From: Aphrocallistes beatrix | Taxonomy: Eukaryota; Porifera; Hexactinellida; Sceptrulophora; Aphrocallistidae | Reading direction: 5' to 3' | DNA length: 64,000 nucleotides | Assembly: GCA_963281255.1 (NCBI GenBank) | Contig: OY725489.1 | Span: 7,440,523 to 7,504,522, forward strand | Program-made: the position numbers and the translations under genes | The notes under the pieces: generated by a model | What the model saw: only the letters and a program-made list of their open reading frames with translations | Database searches by the model: none | What the model was told of the DNA's origin: nothing | Part shown: positions 50,808 to 61,200 of the stretch, piece by piece | Layout: every line of letters starts with the position of its first letter | Numbering within the stretch: the first letter of the stretch is position 1

Positions 50808-52300
50808 ATTTAGGCAACCTTAAAGGTGAAAAGGAGCGCAATTAGTGTGCCCCAATTTTCTGGAACTGGAGCGCGATATAAAAATGGGAGCACTTAATGC
50901 TCTATGAATGATTGAGATGAAGCCAATATATAATATTAGTGCAAAGTGTATGAATATTTTTATGAATACTGTGTTTACTAGTAAGTTTCAGAATGGAAAT
51001 GTATTACAACATTTAATATGAATGTATAAATACAGTAGAACCTCTATCAAGTGGGATATCTATAAGTGAGAACCTATTTGTGCAATTTTTGGCCATGTTT
51101 ATTCTTTTCAATACAAATGAACCTCTATAAGTGGAGAAATGGGAAGTTGTATGAAAGTGGTTTACTAGACACAGTTCTAGTACTAGATTATCGTTGTATG
51201 TCTATCCTACAATTTGCTTAGGACTCGCTTTGTGAGCGAGGAAAAATATTGGCGACTTCCCGAGTTAAAAGTCTAGCAATCCTGCAAACTATGTACTTTG
51301 AAGCTTCACTGTTTTCGAAACGGTGATTATTTTTTATTAATTAAGTTTCCTGATAGCTCATATCCTTACCCTGTTGATTTATCGCTGGTAGAACAAAATA
51401 ATTAGTAAACTGAATGAATGTACATATACATTGTTATAATCTTTTTATACTGGAAAAGGGTAGATGGCTCTAATATGCTGAAAAGATGGGTATCAGCTTC
51501 AATTCTCAGTAAGTATCAAATTAATTGGAAGTATATTATTAGTCTATAGTTACCACGGATTCATATGTGCTAATTATAGTAAGATTATGTAAGTAATATT
51601 ATGTAAGTTATTGATTATGTAAGCCAGATTATGTAAGCCTTTCTTCCTAGTAGTGACCAAATCTAAAACGAGAACTTAAATATGTACAATCAATTTTTTC
51701 ATGGTTTGATTTGTATTGATTTGTATTTATATTTTCCAATGTGTTTGTTTTTTCAAATATACTATCTACTAAATTAATTAATATTAAAATGCCGTGAAGT
51801 TGCACTGTGTAACCGAAATTGCGGATGTCTCCTAGCCACTTTCTATGCCACTGTTGTCATTAAAATGCAAGATATTATACAGTTTTAAGTAATTATGGGC
51901 AAATAAACATGCTTTTCATAATTATCCTATATGTTGCACACGTTCTGTTGCAATTTGAGTGCTTGCATCGTATAAATATCTACGTAGGTGTTCTCTTTTA
52001 CCTTTGTGCAAACTTCTCATTTCAAGATGATATTTCCTGTACTAAATTAATTTGAATTTAACGGTTGGAGCATGTTAACATCTCCCACGGGAGAAGTTAA
52101 CTATAACTTGATACCAAATGACTTCATCATAATTTGTATATCTAAGATGGAGCAATCGTCTTGGATAATAGATGGAATAAAATGTTGATGTGTTGAGCAG
52201 ATATTTATCGAAATCTTAAGTGAATATTGGATGTTAAAGCAAAAACAACTCCAATCAAATTAGTGGATGGTCTATTGATTTATTCGGAAGATTAATTAAT
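50808..52300. other. AT-rich intergenic stretch, one partial MITE
   Basis: Only a pogo-like end at 51031 (tacagtagaacctctatcaa; repeated gaacctctataagtgg at ~51110) was recognised. Repeated ttatgtaagt units occur near 51580-51630. No gene seen. Confidence 0.4.
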
Positions 52301-52519
52301 AGGGAATGGGAATCTGTGGGAATTCCAATGGGAAACCCACAGATTCCCATATATGGGATGGAAATGGAAATTACTTTAAGCCTATGGGAATTCCCACATG
52401 TGGGCTTCTGTTGGATTTACTGTGGGTTTCTGTGAGATTCTGTGGGAATTCCCACAGAAATCCTGTGGGAATGGGATGAGAATGGGAATTGAAATCCCAT
52501 TCCCACGGCAACCCTGGGT
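52301..52519. mobile_element. Inverted-repeat element rich in gggaatgggaat
   Basis: agggaatgggaatctgtggg at the left is mirrored by atcccattcccacggcaacc at the right, with repeated tgtgggaattcccaca in between. About 220 bp, non-coding; the long minus frame here arises from the repeats. Confidence 0.6.
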
Positions 52520-52588
52520 CATGGACTACAACGTATACAGCCGCACAGCTCCAACTATCTAGGGACATCGTATCGTCAATAAATAATG

Positions 52589-52744
52589 TACAGTAGAACC
52601 TCCATATCCGACACCTGTATAATCCGGAAGACCTGCGTAATCCAAAATCATTTTCTACCATAACTGGCGTTGAACAGTTTAAATTGCACTGTATAACTCG
52701 ACAGTTTTTTCGTTCCCCTAAAGGATTATGCAGATTCGACTGTA
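52589..52744. mobile_element. pogo/Tigger-like MITE, family H, copy 3
   Basis: TA-flanked ends tacagtagaacctccatatc and aggattatgcagattcgact+gta. The internal ataatccgg/gtaatcc motifs fit the family at 12714. Confidence 0.65.
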
Positions 52745-52899
52745 TGTGGACTGTACGATTTAATGGATGTCGACGCTTCGATTCGGATCGGGAATCCCGA
52801 ACCGAAATTGAAACAGGAATCCAGGTCCTTGATAACAAAGAACCACTCCTGATTCTGGGAAGAAGATTATGGAACAGCATGTCATTATCATGTTTGACT

Positions 52900-53280
52900 G
52901 GACAAGTGTCAGCTAGGGTACCGGGAAGTAGAGTATCTAGGTCACTGTATCTCAAACACGTTGAGGAGTCTTGTACCTGATTATGTCTGAAAATTGGAAG
53001 CATTTCCTAAGCAGAGAACTTTAACCCAATTCTCTTCATCACTAACAGCAGCACAAAAGAATTACTCGTCGGGACAGCTGGAAGCATAGGCAGTCTACCT
53101 CAAGTCTGCTCTAGTATTGCATTACTGACTGACCATTACCCTATGAAGTGACTACGATCACAAACATGCGTATGCCCATTGGCTAATGGAACTTCAGGAG
53201 CTACCCTTTAAGATCGATTACTGGGCTAGCAGGGAAAATCAAGGCGCCAATTACCTAAGTTGGAAGTCAGGAATGAACAT
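52900..53280 (+). pseudogene. Ty3/Gypsy retrotransposon RT-RNase H relic
   Basis: Pieces in order match the end of Gypsy reverse transcriptase and RNase H: GYREVEYLGHCIS (RT thumb), QKNYSSGQLEA, then HKHAYAHWLMELQELPFKID and WASRENQGANYLSW, which mirrors the YRPGREN-x-ADALSR block. Stops and shifts separate them. No LTR or integrase was found nearby. Confidence 0.7.
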
Positions 53281-53778
53281 GGATGAAGATGTCAATCAAG
53301 AGAGATATTTGAGGACAAGATATTCCAGGCAAGAAGTAATGTAGTCAAGGATAGTAGAAAAGCAGAAGTTTGATCCTATTATCATGGGTGATCTCGATCA
53401 CCTAGATCAGGGGTTCTCAACCTGGCGTACGCCTGGGTATGCCAACTTTGTGAGTACTAAGTAATTCTAACTTACTTCTGTTGCGAGATCTCTTGAAAGT
53501 AAACTATGCAATTGTAACACCATTTATTAATTGGACAATTGTAAATTGCAACAAACGGTTAGCACTGGTTAAACTTCATTAGATTTTGATAATTTTATGT
53601 TTTCCGTTTCTAGATTTGAACTTTGATAACTTTGTCTCGATATCCCGACTGCAGTACGTAGTCTGTTTTAAAGTGAATTCCGATCATTCGATGAAGCCAA
53701 GCTTACTCAGGAGACATTTGTGGATGCCATCCAGAGTTGTAGATAAGAATGTTGAATTCTTCAAGCGAAATCTGAGTA

Positions 53779-53980
53779 CCTAATTCACTGAACTTGACGG
53801 AACGATTCCGAAATTTTAAATGCCTATTTTACTGAATATTCAATTCCGGATACTATAAATGCAAAATTTACGGAACATTCCGTAAATTAGGCATTTATAA
53901 TATCCGGAATGGAATATTCCGTAAAATAAGCATTTTAATTTCGGGAACCGTTCCGTTCCATTCCGTAAATTAGGTATAAT
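53779..53980. mobile_element. Palindromic element, family P-like, copy 2
   Basis: Alternating inverted units such as atttacggaacattccgtaa and attaggcattt/aaatgccta. The same style as 55408-55625 and, with ccgtcccg in place of ttccgttccg, as 9225-9404. Confidence 0.6.
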
Positions 53981-54040
53981 GATATCCCTAATGTACTGTT
54001 TATCAAAAGAATATTACACACTTTGATAATATCAGTATTT

Positions 54041-54113
54041 ACGCGCCTCGCTTGCTTGCGCGGCGCGGCTTGCGGACACTGTGTGTCCGCAGAGTAGCCC
54101 TGCAAGTGCCTGG
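54041..54113 (-). mobile_element. Isolated Helitron-like 3' module
   Basis: cgcctcgcttgcttgcgcgg, then gcggacactgtgtgtccgca and gccctgcaagtgcctgggg: the shared module with its palindrome, but no A or B body on either side. Confidence 0.6.
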
Positions 54114-54346
54114 GGATATTCAAGAAACGGTCGATTGCTTATTCCGGCGACACGTTTTAATATCTAAGATTTATGCTAATTTGAGTCAACTTTGAGATTG
54201 TAATAAAAAATGTGGATACCATTATCTTATTGAGACACGGATGCTGTATTACGTTCATACGATTGATGCATTCACACCTTTCACACCTCTGATAGTGTTT
54301 TTTAGGGTAATGCGGAAATGATTCGACTTTCGTTCGAAAAAGTAAA

Positions 54347-54506
54347 TACAGTCGACTCCGCTTAATAGGGCCACATCGGTCAGAGGACATTTTGCCCCGA
54401 TTAAGCGGAGGATCCTATTAACCGAAAATATTTGTATTAGCTTCTCTATGTGTGAGAGCTATTCCGATCCTGCCAAAAGTGACCCGATTAAGCGGAGTCG
54501 ACTGTA
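54347..54506. mobile_element. pogo/Tigger-like MITE, family J, copy 3
   Basis: TA-flanked perfect inverted ends (tacagtcgactccgcttaat / gattaagcggagtcgactgt+a). 160 bp, about 300 bp upstream of the EML-like start codon. Confidence 0.85.
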
Positions 54507-54800
54507 GTTCGAAATGCAGATTTAGGAAATAATTCGACTTTTTAGCATTAGGATTAATGGCAGTTTTTATGTGAACTATTTCCTTTTTTGCGAACTATTT
54601 CCACCATACCGTTTTTAGTTCTAGTTTCCGGAAAATTTTAATTTAAGCTGTTTTACTCGAGCATCCGTTCTTTTGCCCCCATATTCATTTTCGCAACGAA
54701 TTAAGTGAACGTATTGAATACTCGCGTTTATCCTGAATTTATACAATTCTATCTCACTTATCAGTACAATTATTAGCTAGCACTGCACGCAGCTATTCCA

Positions 54801-55242
54801 ATGGCTTCTCAAACTGACGAAGTCGATACTCAACTCTCTCCAAAGTCAGAAGATCAAGTTAGCTCTCAAACTCTGATCAATGTGAATCGAACAAGTGTTT
54901 CTGATCTATCCATTCAGACGACCAGTTACAACCAAAATACTCCGGAGTGTGAGCTAGCATTCGAGTGGTCCTACGGGTTCAAAGGGAATGAAACGCGCAA
55001 GAACTTGTTCTACATCTCTCAAGATGAACTCGTCTACTTCACAGCTGCGATGGGTATCGTGCATAACCCGAATCAACAGAAGAAGAAAGGGTTCATCTTC
55101 CATTCTGACGACATTCTCAGTCTAGCTCTACATCCCCAGAATAAACTGGTCGCTACTGGGCAGAAGAAGGACTTGACCGATAAGGTCCCCCAGATAGCTG
55201 TTTGGGATGTTTCAACACTGGACACCATATCCATCATCAAAG
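54801..55242 (+). CDS. EML-like exon 1 (start, HELP domain)
   Basis: Begins MASQTDEVDTQLSPKSED. Ends IISIIK, donor AAAG|GTACCA, phase 1. Confidence 0.85.
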
Positions 55243-58200
55243 GTACCAGCTTTATTCTATTCACAATTCCCCATTTGAGGTAGAGAGCGAATTTTTAATA
55301 TTGTTTCACCAGGGCACTTCAGATGTAGTGTTTCGTTTGAAACCGTAGACTGCCTGATTATTATATTCATGGCGAATTTTTTTATTCTTTTAATCAAAAT
55401 TATGGACATACCTAATTCATGGAACGGAACAGAACCATTCCGGGAAATCTGAGCGCCTAATTTACGGAATTTGACGGAACGGTTCCGGAATTTTAAATGC
55501 CTATTTTTACGGAATATTCCATTCCGGATATTATTCCGTTAATTAGGCATTTAAAATTCCGGAACCGTTCCGTCAAATTCAGGAAATTATGTACTCAGAT
55601 TTCCCGGAATGGTTCCATTCCGTGAATTAGTTATGTCCAAAATTATTGCGAAATTGTGATTAGCTAAATTTTTATTCGTTAAAATTCGAAGGGAAACCTG
55701 AATAAGACCGAAAATATTTTAATTGGATGGAATATTACCATTACCCAAGACCGGGATAAGCCCGAAAGTTATTCAGTACTGGAACAATACCGAAATAAGG
55801 ACAAGAAATATCCAAAACTGGAAAAAGACGGGAAATAATTTAGGACTGGAATAAGACGGAAAATAATTTAAGACTGTAAAAGACTGAAAATTTTCCAAGG
55901 CTAGAATAAGAACGAGAAATATCCAAAACTGGATAAGGCCGAAAATATTCATCACTGGAATAAGACCAAAATCATCCAAGAGTGCACTAAGGCTGAATTT
56001 GGAGACGAGAAGAAGAATAGTATTTACAGTAGATATTGGATATACACTGCCTGAACAAAAGTATTCGTACACCCCATAATTCCCCATACAAATAGTTATA
56101 ATACTGATTTATTTAGCGTTTCAAGAATATTTAATTTGTGAGAGATACACTTAATTTGACTTCAAATTCGAATTCTCCACATTTAAATTACCCACTTTAT
56201 AAGTTTTCAACTTAATTACTCTTCTTTCAAGATTAAGTATTTTCAGCATTTGCTTTCCTATGCCACATGTCGCGAGTGATCACTATTGTATATGATGGCA
56301 TTGGTGGTATAAGGTGGCACAGTTTGAAAATTTGTAACCTTGTGGGAGTGTAAACAAGTTGAAAGACTTCAAAGTGAGTAATTCGAATTTGTAGTTAAAT
56401 TAAGCGTATCTATTACCAATTAAATACCTTGACTCGCTAAATAAATCAGTATTATAACTATTTGTATGGGGAATTATGGGGTGTACGAATACTTTTGTCC
56501 AGGCAGTGTAGTGATAATTTTGTTTGGTTTGAGGTACCCCAGTCGATGACATTCATATTAATTTTATTGGATAAGTGATAATTTGACCAAAAATTCCCTG
56601 TCCCCTACACGATCACTATATCCAATATCTACTGTATGTTGTGAATCTAGAACAGGGTCGGTTGGAGGCATTTTGTCCTGTCTTGTTAGGCACCAAGAGC
56701 GATGCAAGGATTGGTTGTATGGAATATTTAAAAACTAGCTTGTTGAAGAATTTTTAAAAAGGAACAAGTACTAGTATATCTAATTTGTAAGTGACTTTTC
56801 TATTCTTGTTAATTTTCGGCCTTATTCCATTTGGTCCTATTCCAGTCGTATTTTAATTTTCGGTCTTATTTATTTTCGAACTTATTCCAGTCCATAATAA
56901 ATAAAATTTTCAGCCTAGATTTTCAATTCTTATTCAGTTAACTCATTTCGAAACTATTAAACCTATAAATAGCTGGACCTCTTCGGTTAACCCAGTGGTT
57001 CCCAACCTCTTTTACCTCTGCACCCCCTGACACCTAAAAATTATTTTGTGCACCCCAGGACCCACCTAAGTCTGAAAAACTCTATTAATCCGACTTGTCA
57101 TTGCCAATAAGGACGAATCCTTGTCCCGTGCACCCCCGACTAAGGACCCGTGCACCCCAATTTGGGAACCGCTGGGTTAACCACAGGCATATTTTGTTTC
57201 AGTTTAATTAATTTTCTACATAATTTACGCATTCATATTTAATAATTTTTTTTTCTTTTATAGGCGATAGGAGCAATGCCGGATTTTCAGCCCTAGCCTT
57301 CTCCCCGAACGGAAATCTGCTTGTGTCGGCTAATCTCACTCCTAAGCACTCCGTTTCTGTTTGGAACTGGTCAGACGGACGTCTGATCGCAGAGTCAAGC
57401 GCTGGAGACAGGATTTTGGATATCATTTTCAATCCATTCAATTCTCAGATAATTTCTTGCGGAGTGAGGAATATAAAGTTTTGGACTTTGAAAGGAAACA
57501 CTCTCACTGGGAAGCCAGGACAATTCGGGAAGGCGGCCACTCTCCAGACGGTTTTCTCTGTCGGATTGTCTCTAGACGGAAGTCTAACTTATGCTGGCAT
57601 GAGTGATGGGAATATTTACGTGTTCCAAGACTACAAATATAAATCGAGTCTCCCAAATTCGCATTCCTCAGTCGTGCTCAGTATCTGCTCCAACTCGAAG
57701 GGATTTGTTTCATCATCAAAGGACGGCTCTGTTAAGGTAGTTTTATAGTGCAGCTCAGTGTATAGGAGATTCTTTATGTGTAACGTTCATACATACCAAC
57801 CTCGGCCATGATAAAATCGGGACGCAGCGTTGAATTTCGCAGGACATGGCGGAACGCAATAGAAAGCGGGACATAATGGGGAAATTTCATGTTAAAGCGG
57901 GACACTGGAGAAAATTAGCTCAATAAGAGAGTGAAAAACGCGAGACGTCCCTCCAAAAACAGTTGGCAAGTATCCACGACCGTTAATGCGTCAGTGCTCC
58001 ACAAATCTAAGTGGTTTGTTGGGCGAAAAAAAATAGCTATAAAATATACATATTAGTTGACCTAAGATACGGAATTTGTCAACTAAAAATTTGACTCGGA
58101 CAATAAAAAAGTTGAAGAAAAGTAGAAAATACTCCCTGATAACATTTCTTTATAGTTATGGAGCCATGGGGACCTCAAGTGCTTACGAACCTTCGACCTG

Positions 58201-61200
58201 ACGAAACACGACCTTTGCTATTCTGATATTCAGATTCGAACTGTGTTCTGGGATCCAGAGAATGATAATTTGCTGTGCGGCACACGCAAGAGCGAAATAT
58301 TTCAGTTAAATGTCGAGACTGGAGAATTACTCTGTATAGAAAGTGGACATTCTGAAGGGGAATTGTGGGGTTTGGCTATTCATCCTGTTGACACCTTTTT
58401 TGCTACTGGATCTTGTGATGGAACGTTGCGTGTGTGGAATTGGAGAACAAAAAAGCTTTGTCAGATCAATTCATATACGAAAAAGGTAATTTAACATTAG
58501 TTCAGGTCTATATAGATTTACCCTATGAAATAGACCGTATCTATCTACGTCTTCGTACGTAAGTATTTTTCAAAATCGTATATCCCGAATCTATCCAAAT
58601 TAGGTACAGTCGAAACCGGTTTTTTCTTACTATTTCTTTACATGTTCAAACAGTGAGAAAAAACAGGGTTGGCAGGTTTTGTCCACTTGGACAAAACCTA
58701 GTGGTTTTAACCAGGTTAAACCGTACTATCCAAAACCTCTTGGGTGGACAAAATTGGACAAAACTTTTCAAAACGTTTTGTCCAAGTTTTGCCCAGGTTA
58801 TATAACCAGGTTTTGTCCACTGCCCTGTCCAAAACCTGTTTTGGACGGACAAAACCCAACCCTGGAAAAAACCGATGGAAATTAATATAGATTTGGAATT
58901 TTTTATATAATTAAGATTCTGAATATTTAGAAAAAACTGATAAGGATAAACCGGAGTGAGAAAAAAACAGTTTCGACTGTATTTACTTAGTATCCCTTTA
59001 TGATTTAGATGTACACTTTTTTGCTCAATTTATTTTCATATTTCACCTCTTATCATCCATTCTACACTTGAATGTTAATTTCTCCAAAGAATATTTGAAA
59101 ATTCTCCTAAAAGCCCTATTTTAGAAAAATAGATGCAAAATTTTGTAATTCACTCACCAAAAATAACTAATTCCCCCTTTGGGGGCTTTCATTTAACTGA
59201 AACCCGGCTTGGTTCAATACTTTGGAAGTACAGTCGACTCCGCTTAATCGGGCCACTTTTGGCAGGACTGATATAGCTCTCACACATAGAAGCTAATACA
59301 AAATATTTTCGGTTAACAGAGTTCTCTGCTTAATCTGGGCAAAATGTCCTCTGATCGATGTGGCCCTATTAAGCGGAGTCGACTGTACATCTTTTAGCAA
59401 AATTTCCTATTTCGAATCCTACTGACTCTCATAACCATTGGCGTAGCTCCAGGGGTGGCAGGGTGCCACCCCAGAGCTAAATTTTATGTTGACTTGGGGT
59501 GGCATGCCACATTAGTTTGATATGTGTATACAAATCTCGCCATCCCAGCTAACCATGAAAAAATCAAAATAGTTACGCCTATGATTTCATAACTCAGCGA
59601 ATTTTCTCATTTTTGCTTTTTTGTGTGAGTAAACTACACATTTTAGCTTATTTTTGATCCAAAAATGACTTCATTGTCAATTTTCAAATTTTGATCTCTT
59701 TGATGAAATTTAATTTTAAACAGTATTTTTTTTACCTACGAGTACGTACAGCGGTTTTCAACCTTTTTTTACTATAGCAATTTTCCTATATCCTATGGAC
59801 CCCCTCCTATTAATTGTAATACAAAATTTCGAATCCTGTGGACCCCCTGATATCTTCTGTGGACCACTAAGGGGTCCATGGAACCAGGTTGGGAACCACT
59901 GTACTAGTATAATGTGGGAATGGCAGAACTTTCGTCCCTGGAATTTTCGTCCCCTGAAATGCCCCTTTCGCACCTACTGATTTCTCAATCAAAATGCCTC
60001 ATTTTCACCATTTTTTCGAACATACTCCACTCCAAAAGCCTCATTTTCCGTTCCTTACATATTAGTGCCTGTTTATTTTAGTCACTAATGAGACTAAAAT
60101 TCCGGGACGAAAATTCCACTTACCATAATGTGGAATTCGCTGGATATTTACTTTTTATCTTCATTTAGATCCGCTCTGTTTGCTACAGTCCAGATGCGAA
60201 ATTTTTAGCTTTTGGGACATCTGAAGGTTCTTTTTATGTCGTTTCCGCTGACAATATTCGCACAGAAATAATTTCTAATCACGATCGCAATGAATGCATT
60301 CAAGTAATCGCGTTTTCTCCCAACTCTGAATTCCTCGCCGTCGGTAATAATAAGAACGTGATTGATATATTTTCTGTGAGTAAAGATTTCACAAAGATTG
60401 GAGTGTGCAAAGGAGCGAGCTCTTTCATCTCACACATCGACTGGAGTTCTGACTCAACTATTCTGCAGTGTAATTCAGGTGCAAACGAGCGTCTGTTCTT
60501 TCAGATTTCGGCTGAGGGTGTCGATCGTGTGGCTTTGAAGAAGGACGTAATTTCTACTATCTTGTGGCATACTCTTAATTCGCTGTTGAATGAAGAGATA
60601 AGCGGGATTTGGCAGAAATACCAGGTATCAATTTAACCCATCAATGTACAATAGTTTTGCTAACTCATTTCCGATTAAGTCATTTTGGGCGGGGAAACCT
60701 TAGAAATACGGGGCCCAAGCTATAAATAGAATGGACCCCGTGTTTAATTCAATTGTTTCTTTATGATTAATTTATTTGTTTTTCAAGAATTTAATTAGCA
60801 ATAATGATTGTATCGTTTTACTTTCTTTATTGTATTAATGCTCAAATTTCATAATATTTTAAAATAATTTTTGAAAAATAATATCCAAATTCCCTGTTTT
60901 TACTTAATGTTAATTTGATCGTTGAGGTTAAGCACTGCTACGTATATGAAGATTTTATAATTGCTATTATCCATGGTTTAAGCATTGTTTGCTTTGAATA
61001 CCTCGGTCTGTCTCATTTTTAGTAATAATTTATAATAATAATTATTTTATAAATTTATTCAAGGTTTTGAATGATATCAACAATATCGACACAAATTTCA
61101 AACACAGCATCATAGCTACTGGAGATGACGATTGTCGAGTGAACCTATACAATTACCCTGTCTTCAAGAAGGGCGCCAAATCTCGAAAGTACAAAGGTCA

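Noticed and set aside
52371-53003. 210-codon minus-strand open frame
   Set aside because: It runs through the gggaatgggaat palindrome, a MITE and the Gypsy relic that is coded on the other strand; its length is a by-product of these repeats.
59750-59900. Exact 8-bp target duplication for this hAT-like element
   Set aside because: Candidate flanks differ at several positions when the ends are placed symmetrically, so no duplication is claimed.
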